The notes beneath the pieces were generated by a model, which saw only the letters and a program-made list of their open reading frames with translations, searched no databases and had not been told where the DNA came from. A DNA stretch of 64,000 nt, taken from Liopterus haemorrhoidalis (lineage: Eukaryota > Arthropoda > Insecta > Coleoptera > Dytiscidae). The translations under genes and the position numbers were made by a program. Where the stretch lies: the NCBI GenBank assembly GCA_963971575.1, contig OZ020616.1, positions 17,929,535 through 17,993,534 of the forward strand, in the 5' to 3' direction. This document shows, piece after piece, positions 1-10,850 of this stretch (position 1 is its first letter; each line of letters opens with the position of its first letter).

Positions 1-54
1 TTGCTAAAATAGTTGTTTAAAATGGATATTGAGGCATTTACAAGTAGTTCTTAT

Positions 55-441
55 TTATAAGAGGTATTTATAGTAGGTTCCGATTGAAATTTGTCCATTT
101 TTTACCAATTTATGTTGAATTTTTTCCAAAATATAATCAAACGTTGAAATACTCATGCGAAAATAACAATGAAACTTTTCTGGATGTTCGCGGAGTTGCA
201 TATAGAAATGATGAAATTCACCATGTATATGTCTACTTTTATTTATTCTGTGAACATTGCACCTTCTAGTGTGTTTATTTTTATTTTTTAGTAAATTCCA
301 AATTTTCAGGTAAGAGTTTTCTGTTAGTAAAAAATCCTTTATAATTTTGTGAACTTTCTGCTCGATTTTAAACGCGTCACTATGTGTAGACACTCTTTTA
401 TAAGCGCAACATTCTTTCGCTATTTTACTCTTCGCTTTCAT
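55..441 (-). pseudogene. PIF/Harbinger transposase N-terminal fragment
   Basis: A 128-residue open stretch begins with a Lys/Cys-rich segment. It carries HGEFHHFYMQLREHPEKF followed by YFRMSISTFDYILEKI, which is the conserved region before the DDE domain in HARBI1/ALP1-like transposases (usual form: short R-x-GE-[FY]-H, then FRM-x-x-x-FD-x-LL). Full proteins of the family run to about 350-450 residues, so this is only the N-terminal third; the frame stops at 55 and no DDE motif is visible in the few remaining bases. A truncated or window-cut transposon gene. The family call is fairly secure, activity is excluded within the window. Confidence 0.75.
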
Positions 442-772
442 CGCTGCTTTGCTCTCTGCTTCACTATGTGCTTAGCCTATAAGTGACCTGCTGGTGGAGA
501 ATGCCGCTCGGACTGGTGGGGAGCGACCGACCACATACCTCAAGCCCCGTTAGCACCTAGGAACTTCGCGTTACGAGGATACACAGAAATTAGGGCTTTT
601 ATATGTATAATAAATATTAATATATAATGTTATTTACATAATATTATTATGTATATTATAATTGTATTATTGATTGTTAATTATTGTTAATTGTTTTTCT
701 GTTTCTGTAAAATAAACGTTTTTGAAATACGAGTTTTTTAAAGAGTAGCGTTGATATGTATCTATAATATAA
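442..772. other. Anonymous flank of the Harbinger fragment
   Basis: No gene seen. The first 150 bases are relatively GC-rich and the rest is very AT-rich with short TTAATTATTG-type runs. Possibly the 5' end of the Harbinger element, but no terminal repeat was found. Confidence 0.4.
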
Positions 773-1361
773 TGGCGCGTCTACATTGAGACAACATGGT
801 AGCATACGACAAGTCTGACGAGACCGTCAGAACATGTCGCATTGACAAGCTAGTGTCTACGCCAACACTGGGAGCGTGCTACTGTTTATTGTTGCGAGAT
901 CTGTCATTTTACTGAATAAATATGGCGGATCGCAGAAATTATATGGCATTCGCATAACTATAAATAATATCAAGCCAATTTATACTATTTTATAACAAAT
1001 TTTAATTCCATTACAAAAACATAATCTTACTTAATTATATTTATCATTATTTCTCATACTCTATTTTATCAAAACTTATATTTACTCACTTACCTTAAAT
1101 AAATTTAAGTTGCTAAATAATTTTTGTTGATACAGCAACGCTTACAACACTAGTTAATTTAAAAAACAAATACTCTATAATAACAACTATCAAATATCAA
1201 AATGGTGAACATGTGCCTTTCAGAACTGGTAGCGTGTTGCATGAAAACTTTGATGTTTACCGCCAAGTAACGGGAACGAGCAACGTTCCAACGTTCCGTT
1301 GGTAGCATGCGACATGTCGAACGGTCGCATGCCACCATGTTGCCTCGATGTAGACGCGCCA
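773..1361. mobile_element. Non-autonomous PIF/Harbinger-type MITE, TSD TAA
   Basis: The ends are imperfect inverted repeats of about 40 bp: left TGGCGCGTCTACATTGAGAC, right (reverse complement) TGGCGCGTCTACATCGAGGC, and the homology continues through CAACATGG. A 3-bp direct TAA lies outside each end (770-772 and 1362-1364). Three-base TWA duplications are the rule for PIF/Harbinger. The 589-bp body has no plausible protein, so it would need a transposase in trans. TIR and TSD are read directly; the superfamily is inferred from TSD length. Confidence 0.7.
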
Positions 1362-1859
1362 TAAAACGCCAACGTGTGTCCCTGCGTCAGTGCCGCAACA
1401 ACATAAATTGGCGCCTAGTGCGTAAAATTATTTGGCGCCCCCCTCCACCCTTACTATTTACATACGCAATTTTTAAAATTTTATGGTAGGGTGAATGCAT
1501 CAGTAAGGGACCGTTTAAGACATTTACTTACGTTGTTTTCTTCACCAAAATGTTATTTAAGATATTTACTTAGAGTACGTTCAAGTTAACTTCATGCCAG
1601 GGCATCATAAAATACGTAATCAATCCTGGGCGAGAAAACAGCTGATCACATTGACGTACATTAGGGTTTTAAACAATTTTTGTGGAAACCAAACACACAA
1701 AATCATGTATTTCAAATACATTTTTACTCATGTTAGTACACGGAATACCTTGAAACGTACGAGAAATAAATAATAATAATGGAAAGAAGCAAACAACATC
1801 GCACAATACGCGTAGTTAAACAAAAATCAAAGTGACGCCACTGAAATGTGTCAAGCTTA

Positions 1860-2547
1860 GTGTACGTTCAGGATAACTTCATGCCAGGACATCATAAAAT
1901 ACGTCATCAATCCTGCGCGAGAAAACAGCTGATTACATAGACGTACATAAGGGTTTCTGCCTTATCAATTGTTGTGGATACCAAACAAACAAAATCATGT
2001 ATTTCAAATTAATTTTTGTTCTCGTTTTAGTACACGGTATACCTGAAAACGTACGAGAAATAAATAATAATATATTTTTGTGTATAAATGTATCATTTTC
2101 ACCCTGTAAATGCAAATTATATATAAAGCCCATATGTAACAGTTTTTAACTTTAACCTATAACTCTCTAACGGTATACAGACTCCATTTTCTGCCTCATT
2201 TTTCATAAATTTAGCGACATTGTTTATGATATCTCTCGCTTGGCTCCGAATTGACATACTTGGAAGCTCAATCTTTTTTTTTGGCGTCATAATAACAATA
2301 ATAACAATAATAATAACACAAATATAACAAAAAAAAAAAACAAACAAACAACAAAATTTAAAAAAGAAAACAAAAACGGAATTAAACAATCAAAATCGAA
2401 ATATACGCGTAGTCAAGAACAGATCAAAGTAAGTGACGCCACTGAAATGTATCGAACTAACTGTTGGTAACGTCATGGACGAAATTTGGTTTCTGCGCAG
2501 CCCAGTCGGTAATATAGACCTGGCATGAAGTTATCCTGAACATACTC
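1860..2547. mobile_element. TA-flanked MITE, guest copy inside its own family
   Basis: TIRs GTGTACGTTCAGGATAACTT and (reverse complement) GAGTATGTTCAGGATAACTT, flanked by TA at 1858-1859 and 2548-2549. Same family as the surrounding copy but 688 bp long, because it keeps an extra 300 bp or so (about 2065-2390) that the host copy lacks. That extra part holds a transposase N-terminal relic on the minus strand, so the guest is closer to the autonomous ancestor than the host copy. Confidence 0.8.
2117..2290 (-). pseudogene. Tc1/mariner-type transposase N-terminal relic
   Basis: From ATG at 2290 the minus strand reads about 57 residues beginning MTPKKKIELPSMSIRSQARD, then IINNVAKFMKNEAENG. This resembles the start of the DDE_3-type transposase relic at 47265 (MPKALSSRAQRMVLSLINYF), which begins with the same basic/Ser-Arg-x-A pattern. 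It lies within a TA-flanked element, which fits. No catalytic domain is present. Assignment rests on N-terminal similarity only. Confidence 0.45.
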
Positions 2548-3838
2548 TAGCTGTTGGTAACGTAATGGACGAAATTTGGTTTCTGCGCAGCTGAGTCGGT
2601 AACATAGGTAACCTGGCATGAAGACAACTTGAACGTACTGTACCATATTTTATCGAGGATCGTTAAAATCTTATTGTTTTATTTTGATGCAAGTGGAAAT
2701 AAAAGAAAAATAAAAAACATAACTTTATTCATAAAAATCATAAAATCACCAGTAAAGTAACACTTAGTCCTCATAAAGGAACTATCTTATTATCAGTAAA
2801 GGAACATACAAAAATATATATTATAAAGTCATTTTTTAACAATAAATTTATAAAAAAAAAAGTAAAAAAAGCATTCTTTGGTATTATTTTTTGGTTTAGT
2901 TTTAACCTTTTTCTTTGGTTTGGTTTAAATTGCAATATTGACGATTATATTAACAAATTATGTTACAAATCTTTTAATCATGATAATCAACTAGTATAAA
3001 AAGGGACAAAATATAAACTCCTAAGAAACACAAAATGAAAAACACCTAAAATGAAACACAAAAGGGCTAAAGAAATATTATATTACATAACTGAATAACA
3101 GAATAAATAAAAAATACATATGTATATTTAATGACAAAAAAATAAAATAAAATGGGATATTTGAACAACAAATAATAAATATTTTGATATTTTAATAATA
3201 TATTATATAATCACTTTAACGGAAAGGAAAAATTAAACAAATTGAACTTTTCTGTTTTTTAACTGTGAGAATTCGTTAATTAAGTCTTCATAATTTAATG
3301 ACTACGCTATAGTATTTTCTATTGACATTAAAGCTAATTTGACAATTTTTTCTCGGGCCATTGTCAGTGGCGGCTGAGACAGGGTGGCGCTGGGACAGTG
3401 ACCTCCTAAAAAAATTTAGTGAAAAAGCTAAATTTAATACTTTATTTATACTTCTTTAAAATTGCATTAAAGTAGCTAGATATATCTGCATATTTTTATT
3501 TTTATTATTTCTTATTCAAAGATTTTTCATTTAAATGTTAGATTTAAAAAATTTAAATCAAGAATACAATGCTCGGAAGGACACTCCACGGAGTGTCCCA
3601 AGATACAGCGTTGCCACATGCAATATCTAATGTTCTTATCTACATATGTAGCAAAAATTTAGTGGTAACGGCAACAGCGGTGAAGGTTAGTGTTGTATGT
3701 ATTAGTGAATTACGGCCGGTGTCCCGTAGCTTAGTTCGGTCCTTGTGATTTGTGACAAGTACTTAAACGTGAAAATGAATACAGTATATTTTAATAAAAC
3801 TAACGTGCTTAACTATGAAACAAAATTATTAATAAAAA

Positions 3839-4902
3839 ATCAGCTGTGGCCACCACAGGACCATTATAAAGTACTTGTATAAAATATATTCTAGCAGTAG
3901 AGTAGAAATAACTTTTCTAATATTTTCTAACAGAGATATTATTTATCATGACCATGGAAACGTTACATATAAGTATGAAAAAATAGATAATATGAAAAAA
4001 TAGATTGCGTCTCAAATAAAAGTTATTAGTTATTGCATTTATAGCAACTTTTGTTAAATTCGAAATATTTTTCTGTTGCTAAATATTCGCAAAAATCTTA
4101 AAATCAACACGAGTAAACTCCCATTTCTAGTCAACCGATTTTTACCAGAAGTTGATCAACTCGAGCCACTGATGTCAAAAGCTTAAATATGCAGTTTCAT
4201 AAACATCCTTTTAGCCGAATTTGCTCTACACGTGTACACAGACGGACAGACAGACAGATGGACAGACAGACAGTCGGACGGACAGACAGACCGACAGACA
4301 TCATGCTAAAAATAGTCAAAACGTTATGTAGGGACCTCAATTCGTGGAGATCCATCGAAGTCTCGAAATGACAAAATCAGTATGATCACAATACCTCCCT
4401 TATATATGTTGGCGGTCGGTAAAAACATTTTATTTGCTGCTAGCATGTATTTTATACAAGTACTTTGTGTAAAACAGAAAACAGAAACAGAATAAAATAA
4501 TAATTTCATCAATTTCCACTGGTTTTACGCTTTTAAAAATTAAATGCAACATTTACCAACATATAACTAGAATTTTAAAAATTATTTAAACATTAAAAAT
4601 GCGAAAAAAAAAACAAAAAATATAATTTCCTCCTCTCGCAGGGATCGAACTAAAAAAGCAATAACCAACAACTTTTATTTGAGATATTTTTTGATAAAAC
4701 AAAAAAAAATTGAAAAATTTGTCTTAATTTTTTACAAGTATCTATTTTTTCATACTTATATGTAACGTTTCCATGGTCAAGATAAATAATATCTCTGTTA
4801 GAAAATATTGGGCCAAGTTATTTCTACTCTGCTGCTAGAATGTATTTTATACAAGTACTTTGTGATGGCGGTCGATCCTGTGGTGGCCACAGCTGATTTT
4901 TT
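3839..4902. repeat. Fold-back structure with arms of about 150 bp
   Basis: The left arm (3839-3990) begins TCAGCTGTGGCCACCACAGG and runs through AAGTACTTGTATAAAATA, then CATGACCATGGAAACG, ending near a Met-rich AT tract. The right arm (about 4735-4902) is its inverted copy in the same order. A third piece of the arm is at 4430-4465. The spacer carries sequence related to dispersed repeat A (CTCCCATTTCTAGTCAACCG near 4115) and a tetranucleotide repeat. Confidence 0.65.
4226..4302 (+). repeat. ACAG/ACGG-type microsatellite
   Basis: Imperfect tandem tetranucleotides (GACAGACAGATGGACAGACA and related) follow a repeat-A-like segment in the fold-back spacer. The position in the repeat matches that of the microsatellites at 27.7, 31.4 and 33.5 kb. 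Confidence 0.8.
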
Positions 4903-6239
4903 TTTTGTTTCGTGTGTTTGATTTGCTCATCCGACGTATATGAAATAAAGACAGTAAATAATGTTAAAGATATTAAACATTGCATACTTATAAAGTTCTT
5001 AAACATAATGTGTCTCATAAACATGCATTATTCGGTCAAATTTGCCATGCTGGGATCGGTAAATATACGAATTCAACTTGATATTGCGTATAAATGTTCA
5101 ATTAAAGAACGTAACGAAAAGGTTAAATCTAATATTTAAATACTTGTGAATATGTGTAGGTATCTGCTGAATTAATAACCAAATATGTTATGTTTCTGAC
5201 TACAAAACATTATCTTAATAATATTGCAATTTTAATAATAATAATAATAGAAGTAATAACTACAAAAATGATAATAATAATATTGACCATAAATCTTAAT
5301 AAAGGTGCCAGATTTGTCAGTTTTTCTAGTTGCACAACATATTTTCAGGAATTTTTTATTTATTTACTTTTTTCTTGTATAACTATATTTTAATAGATAT
5401 ATATGGGAAAAAAAGTGTCCCCCCAAATATTTTAGTCACCAGCCGCTACTGGCCATCGTAGAACGCAAATAATTTTTTATTAACTTTAGTTTACTAAAAC
5501 TGCGTTCATTCGAAGCAACAGTTACTGGGAGCGTTAAAAATATGCACAGAGCAATGCCAATATTAGAGTACACATCTTTTAAATCGTACGTGCGGATCAC
5601 TTCTAAAAAATGGCATTACAGTGGCAATTCTACACAATTCAGTCATCACAATTTTTTTAAATATTTCCTTTTATGAAATCAATTTTGTGTTGATTATAGT
5701 TTATTAATATATATAAAAAAAAAATTAAGTTTGGCCATTTGGCGCCCCTATGAATCCGGCGCCTGGTGCGGCCACACCTCTCGCACCACCCTTGTTGCGG
5801 CATTGCCCTGCGTGTGTATGACGTCAAAAACAAATTTGAAGCGAGATTCCGAAATGTAACGAAATATTCCGAAGCTTACCGAAGTGTATATTGACATGTA
5901 ACGCGTGATAATAATAGTTGTTAATTGATATGTTTACACAAAAATGATATAAATTAAAATTATTAGTATCAGAAAAATAATTATTTAAAAAAATATTTGG
6001 TTTTGATAAAAGTATGTAAGAAAAATGTGACTTTCTTTAATATTATTTTTTCAATGCTTTATTATTTTTTTATTTCTACGATTAACGTTTTAAATTATCT
6101 AACGTTTTAAATTTTCAAAAATGTAAATATAATGCAGTGAGTAAAACACGCTTTGGTAAAAATGAATAATTTTTACCAAAAATTACCGGCCGAGTTTGGT
6201 CATTCATATCGGCGCCACTAGGTGACAACTTATTTGTGT

Positions 6240-6562
6240 AAATTTAAAATTGGTTTGACTTATTTAAAATATTTTGGTAAAAATTACAAATTGATACATT
6301 CAATAGTTTTCACCTTTGAAATTGTTTGTCATGTTGGTATTAAAACATGGTAAAAATTTCACTTTCTTAAAATATCATTCTATTTGACATATGTCATAAA
6401 GATAAGTGATATCTTAGTTATAATGATCATAACCAACATATCTGAAGTAGGTTTTACAGCGTAAGGGATATTTTGAAATTACAAATTTACATTTAAAAGT
6501 CAGTACTACACTATAAATGTAACCAAAATAACCAGATCTGGTTTGACCTTACAAATGTGAAC
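6240..6562 (+). repeat. Repeat family F, copy 1
   Basis: Shares a 270-bp or so body with copies at 18438, 34096 and 46151: TTTGAAATTGTTTGTCATGT, then GGTTTTACAG, then ACCAGATCTGG. The right end TTACAAATGTGAAC is a diverged version of the TTACAAAAGTGAAC end seen in other copies; the left end is not clear here. Confidence 0.55.
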
Positions 6563-6654
6563 GCAGTATATTAAAGCGGGCAAACAATTAAATTTTACTG
6601 TGTAATGTTTCTCACAATTTATTTCAAACTGATTTGAGATATAGTGTAAGCACG

Positions 6655-6772
6655 CTTTTTTCCGTGTGTGTATTTTTCCGTGTACGCTTTTTTCCGTGTG
6701 TGTATTTTTTCATGTGCGCTTTTTTTCCGTGTGCGTATTAATCCGTGTGTGTTTTTTCCGTGTGCGTATTTT
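6655..6772 (+). repeat. CCGTGTGYGTATTTTT minisatellite
   Basis: About seven imperfect units of 16-19 bp alternating CCGTGTGTGTATTTTT and CCGTGTACGCTTTTTT-like forms. It begins exactly where the sequence shared with 51086 ends; the copy at 51 kb has only a single unit, so the array is a local expansion. Confidence 0.75.
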
Positions 6773-6957
6773 TATATTATATAAGAAATTGGAAAAATTA
6801 TTTTAATTAATATGTTTTAAATTTAACGTCTCAAATCAGGTTTAGTTTTATCATTATAAATGTAATGCACTGAGTGAAAATGAATCGTTTTCCCATCTTA
6901 AAAAGTTAATGAATAACTAATTCGGAATAATACTCATTATTTGTATAGTTTTTAATA

Positions 6958-7686
6958 ATGGGCGAAGAGTTGATTCAATTTGAATTGGATGAAGTAAGGC
7001 GTATGGCTAGAGAAAGAAGTCTGAGGTGTCGAGCAGGTTCCACATTAAGGTAATGATGTGTTTGCCAACACACTTGGCAACGGGTGCACTAGTATATAAA
7101 TATTTGAATATTGTCTTTACAGATGTATTACAGATTACAAAATTAAAGATGATCAAAATAGCCAGTTCAACGATGAATTGAATCGGAAAAGGGAATTAGC
7201 TAATAACGGACTCATCATTATAATGTTTGCAATTTACATCTCACCTAATCAAAGTGTACATAAAATCATCGAATTCATTATGCTCATTTATACAACAGCC
7301 GGATCTACTCTGCTTAAATGGAACTTACATCAATTACCTATGTGTTTGAGTGGAGATTTTAATGTGGATTTCTCGAAAGAAGAAGCAAAGACTTTAATTA
7401 AGGGTTAATGTTCCGTATTAGTCCACCACAACTAGGCTGTATGTTTAGAATGAAGTATATTATAACGTTAGAAACGAGAAGGCATGGTCGTAAAAGTGGG
7501 CCAATAGTAATCATTCATGCATCTGTAGTTGGTAGAGAAATATGCGTTTTTAATATGGCAATATGTCGTATATAACTGACATTTTTAAAAACCACATTGG
7601 ATTTAGATATGTCAAATAATCCAAAGAAGAGTACAACTAAATATGGAACTACAATAGACGAAGTTTTCTTTAAATATTTAAACTGA
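6958..7686 (+). pseudogene. Two-exon endonuclease/exonuclease/phosphatase-domain ORF, disrupted
   Basis: ATG at 6958 opens MGEELIQFELDEVRRMARER. A GT-AG intron at 7050-7122 (GTAATG...TTTACAG) joins it in frame to CITDYKIKDDQNSQ and on to AIYISPNQSV...TTAGSTLL...LSGDFNVDFSKEE, stopping at 7408. SGDFN is the catalytic GDFN motif of EEP nucleases. The missing C-terminal part appears at about 7580-7686: FLKTTLDLDM, SNNPKKSTTKYGTTIDEVFF, KYLN and a stop, with the family's TTxxGTTID end. Between them lie about 180 bp of foreign sequence, so the gene is broken. Similar ORFs are common in insect genomes next to PIF1/Helitron-like proteins; no helicase is seen here, so that link is a guess. Confidence 0.6.
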
Positions 7687-7736
7687 TTTCAATCAAAAGT
7701 ATTTACCACATATTTCAGTAACCGTAAACCTAATTT

Positions 7737-8600
7737 TAGGATTTTGTAGGTATGACCAAAAAACCCTTATACCGTCATTTTGTCATCTGTCTGTCTGTCT
7801 GTCTGTCTGTTCGGTAAAAATTGTAGCCAAACGGCTAAACCTAAAGAGTTAAAATTTGGCATGCTTATACAACTCTTTGACCCGCACATAGGAAAAATAC
7901 TAAAACATCTAAAAAACATGTCCCCCTAAAAATATAAAAAAATATCAGCTCATCAAAAAAAAAAAAATTAAATTTTGAGTAGGGTATCAAATGAAAGCCC
8001 TTAGTAAGTGTATTAACGATCAAAATTTTATTTTTGCAAAATAAATTATTCTGAAGCGATTTTTGCCAAAATTGTGCAAAAAAATATTGTCCCACACCTG
8101 TAGCCCAGATGGTCTTAACTAAAAATCTGAAAAAATTCTAAGTACATTTGTATGGACCGGAATAGTACAACAGGAATTTTTGATCAGATTATGTTTTCGG
8201 AAAATAATGCATTTTTTGTGTTTTTTTCTTGACCACGTAAAATATTTAATAACTTATCTAACGCACTGAACCAGTATGCTTTGATACTGTAATCGCTAGC
8301 ATGCTCGCGTTCTAATTTGCAAACTGAAGTTCGCTCCGCTCTCCAGGCAATTTTATTTTTTCTGTTTTTTTTTTGCATTTTTATTTTGTTATATTTTTTA
8401 TCAAAATTCTACTTATATTTGGGCAAATGTTGCATTTAATTTTTAAGAGCGTAAATTTAATAACCAGTGGAAATTGTTGAAATTGAATACATGAAATCAG
8501 AGGGGCGGGATTATGACTTAAAATAGCCAATGGAAGCCATAGGCGCAATTTTCAAAATCTTAATTAAACTTGCTATATATATACTATTTTCGTCAAGAAC
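7737..8600 (+). repeat. Dispersed repeat C, copy 1, left part
   Basis: Begins TTTTGTAGGTATGACCAAAA and includes a (GTCT)n run at about 7791-7810, the sequence TTTGGCATGCTTATACAACT, and a segment near 8225-8350 corresponding to the tRNA-like part of copy 2. It matches 36946-36090 inverted over the full length. It is cut near 8600 by an LTR element and resumes at about 10632. No coding sequence. Confidence 0.75.
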
Positions 8601-9084
8601 TACATTCAACTATATATATATATATATATGTTAGCGAAAATATAATTATGCAACATTTATCCTTATTAACGATCGTGGGGTGCTATATCGTTGCTAAGGC
8701 ATATTGTTTTATGTAAATAGAATAATATTAAATATATCATATGATGTGCGAGACGTATTAGTTGATCAATAAAATCATGTCTTATTATTCATAAAATACC
8801 TTTTTTATTAATATCAGAAGTGTGATTGGCCTATCACCCACAAGAAAATTAAAATAGAAGACTAAAACTGCAATATTAAAAATATTTTTTTAATGCAACA
8901 ATACATTGTTGTAATGAAATTGTCGTATAATATTGCAAAGGCTAATGTAAAGGTTTAAGTTAAAGGTGACGATTGAGAATCATATAAAGGTAATATGAAT
9001 TATGAGATAGATAATAAATTGGCAAATTTCAAGTTATTTTGTCAAAAATTATTTCAAGTGGTTTCTAAGGAAATGACACTTATT

Positions 9085-9343
9085 CAGTGCCGGCTGTGGG
9101 TTTTGCGGGGCCTCGGGAAAATATTATATGCGGGGCCCCTTCCCAAAAAGGAAGAAATGATACATGAACTTAATTTTATCAATTTATTTAATGATGCACA
9201 TCAGACTTGCAAAAAACGTTGCATTTGGTGTCAAAAATTTGCCCTAGCTACTAATATTTGTTAAAAATATGAAAGCGCGGGGCCCCTTTAAGCGCGGGGC
9301 CTCGGGAAAAATCCCCGAAGTCCCGACCTCTGAGACGGCCCTG
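9085..9343. mobile_element. 259-bp hAT MITE, TSD CACTTATT
   Basis: Left end CAGTGCCGGCTG, right end (reverse complement) CAGGGCCGTCTC, flanked by an exact CACTTATT at 9077-9084 and 9344-9351. Subterminal GCGGGGCC repeats occur on both sides. It lies inside the young LTR element, so it is younger still. The short open frame across it is not a transposase. Confidence 0.85.
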
Positions 9344-9559
9344 CACTTATTGGAATAAATATGAAATGTGACATTTGTTTGAAAAATGCAGAATCTTAAC
9401 AAAGATCCCTAAAAATTGTCAGGATGAACGAGCGTTGCTTTGTTATTAACAAACACAATTTTCGAAGGTAACTGGTTAGATTGATGATGATTAAAATGGT
9501 AAGAGGCATTTTATTGTTTTGGTTAAATCATATGGCTCGTGTTAGCCATAATGTGTAAA

Positions 9560-9960
9560 AATTAGATTTGAGATTTTGTTTTTGATATTTGATATTTAAT
9601 ATCTGAGTTATGATATTTGAGATTTGATAATTAAGATCTGAGTTTCGAGATTTGAGTTTTAAAATTGAACGTTTATTGGAAAAGGCAAATGACAGATCAC
9701 TGGGATCGGAATGGCAAAATAAACTGAGAAATATAATAGATAATGAGTTGAGAATTGAAAGCTTGTCGAGTACCGCAAGACATGCCGCTGCCAGTGGCAT
9801 CAGTCCGGTAATAGCTCTGTAACCATGGTGGCAGATGGTGAGCTATGGCGACGGGCTGATGATGATGATAAAGCACTGTGTGTGCAGAACCGAATAGACG
9901 GTCTCTGAGCTGAGCACTGTGTGTGCAGAAATGAATAAACGGCCTCTGAGCTTGTTGTAC
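9560..9960. repeat. Low-complexity and 41-bp tandem repeats in the LTR element interior
   Basis: 9560-9665 is a degenerate array of GATATTTGA/GATTTGAG words. 9872-9955 contains two 41-bp units, each with CACTGTGTGTGCAGAA followed by AATAAACGGCCTCTGAGCT or AATAGACGGTCTCTGAGCT. Such arrays are common inside non-coding LTR derivatives. Confidence 0.6.
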
Positions 9961-10155
9961 TGTAGACAATCTGTAATGAAGGAAACTAATAGATAGTTAC
10001 TGAGTATCTGAGCTTGTTGATCTAGTCACTGAGTTTGTGATAGAGAAATGAATTGATAACAAAAAGTCTCTAAACTTTCAGATCACGATTTATACTTTGC
10101 TTCTGGGAGGTTTTGTTTTAAGCAAATATTTATTTTTACTAATTGATATTGGTGC

Positions 10156-10445
10156 ATGGTTGATTTTGTTAAAAATCAATTCTGCGCGCAAATTGTTCTA
10201 TTTACAGATTATGAATTAGGTGAAGAATTTGAAGATGCAGTAGAAGATGAATGGTGGACCAGCTCAAGAATGGAGTTCCTGTTATGCAGGATGCTGTTAC
10301 TGGTATGCAAGATGCAGGATGCTGTTGTTGGTATGGAGCAGATCATTGGTGGTATGCAGGTTGCTGTTGCTGATAACAACAATGCTGTTAATGGCGTGAA
10401 GAATACAGTTGCGTCCCGAGAACGTTCCGCATGTCAGTCTGGCCG
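10156..10445 (+). CDS. Hypothetical ORF next to the right LTR
   Basis: An open frame from ATG at 10156 reads about 97 residues before entering the LTR. It is acidic early (EEFEDAVEDEWW) and then made of near-repeats of a Met/Gln/Val unit (MQDAVVGMEQ, GGMQVAVADN), which mirrors a degenerate 25-30 base repeat in the DNA. No zinc knuckle or protease motif. It may be the remnant of a gag gene or an accident of the repeat; not recognised. Confidence 0.25.
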
Positions 10446-10631
10446 TGTTAGCGAAAATATAATTATGCAACATTTATCCTTATTAACGATCGTGGGGTGC
10501 TATATCGTTGCTAAGGCATATTGTTTTATGTAAATAGAATAATATAAAATATATCATATGATGTGCGAGACGTATTAGTTGATCAATAAAATCATGTCTT
10601 ATTATTCATAAAATACCTTTTTTATTAATAT

Positions 10632-10850
10632 ATATATATATAAAATACTGCACATATTTAGAAACCTTAATAATGGTATTAAGCATTCTAATTAATATTA
10701 ACAAAAAAAAATATATTTTAACATAAAATTTGTTTTAGCATCCCAAATAATCATCATTCACTTACTAAATACCTGCGAAATTCTGAAATGTGTGAAAATT
10801 CACACTTCACATCAATATTTTTATTCTTAGATTATAATATTGAAAGAGAT
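10632..10850 (+). repeat. Dispersed repeat C, copy 1, right part
   Basis: Resumes after the LTR element with AATACTGCACATATTTAGAA and runs through TAATCATCATTCACTTACTA and GTGAAAATTCACACTTCACA, in the same order as 36055-35890 read inverted. The last palindromic motif also recurs at 15965-16145. Confidence 0.75.

Larger units (their letters stand above)
1573..2640. mobile_element. TA-flanked MITE, host copy of a self-nested pair
   Basis: Left TIR GAGTACGTTCAAGTTAACTT and right TIR (reverse complement) CAGTACGTTCAAGTTGTCTT, both continuing to CATGCCAGG, are flanked by TA (1571-1572, 2641-2642). The element is split by a relative at 1860-2547; without it the host copy is about 380 bp. Its arms share internal sequence with the guest: GTGACGCCACTGAAATGT on the left and CTGTTGGTAACGT on the right. 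TA duplication indicates Tc1/mariner-type mobilisation. Confidence 0.8.
3365..5451. mobile_element. hAT-type element, TSD GCCATTGT/GCCATCGT
   Basis: Left TIR CAGTGGCGGCTG, right (reverse complement) CAGTAGCGGCTGGTGACT, with an 8-bp duplication matching at seven of eight positions (3357-3364 and 5452-5459). It sits inside the larger hAT at 1388-5805, so it is the younger of the two. The 2.1-kb body has no recognisable transposase and contains a fold-back at 3839-4902. Confidence 0.75.
1388..5805. mobile_element. hAT-type element, TSD CCCTGCGT, interrupted by later insertions
   Basis: Left end CAGTGCCGCAACAA, right end (reverse complement) CAATGCCGCAACAA, with an exact 8-bp duplication CCCTGCGT at 1380-1387 and 5806-5813. 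Subterminal sequence is rich in GGCGCC on both sides. Eight-base TSDs and CA-starting TIRs are hAT hallmarks. Present length is about 4.4 kb, but a TA-flanked MITE (1573-2640) and another hAT (3365-5451) account for most of it. No transposase remnant recognised, so it was probably a small non-autonomous element before being hit. Confidence 0.8.
5945..6780. repeat. Dispersed repeat related to the flanks of the 51-54 kb satellite
   Basis: Positions 5945-6085 match, inverted, the sequence at about 54220-54360, and 6630-6680 match, inverted, 51086-51128. At 50-54 kb a satellite-bearing element lies between the matching blocks; here the same interval holds about 550 bp including a family-F copy. 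Two independent copies of the same dispersed repeat, each with a different insertion. No protein seen. Confidence 0.6.
8629..10631 (+). mobile_element. Young non-autonomous LTR retrotransposon (TRIM/LARD-like)
   Basis: Two direct 186-bp repeats (8629-8814 and 10446-10631) begin TGTTAGCGAAAATATAATTA and differ at about one position. The flanks are both (AT)n, fitting a short AT duplication. The paralogous repeat C at 36 kb is continuous across the site, which independently shows an insertion here. The interior of about 1.6 kb has no gag or pol; the sequence after the left LTR (ATCAGAAGTGTGATTGG) could be a primer-binding region but I cannot assign a tRNA. LTR identity implies recent insertion by another element's enzymes. 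Confidence 0.75.
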
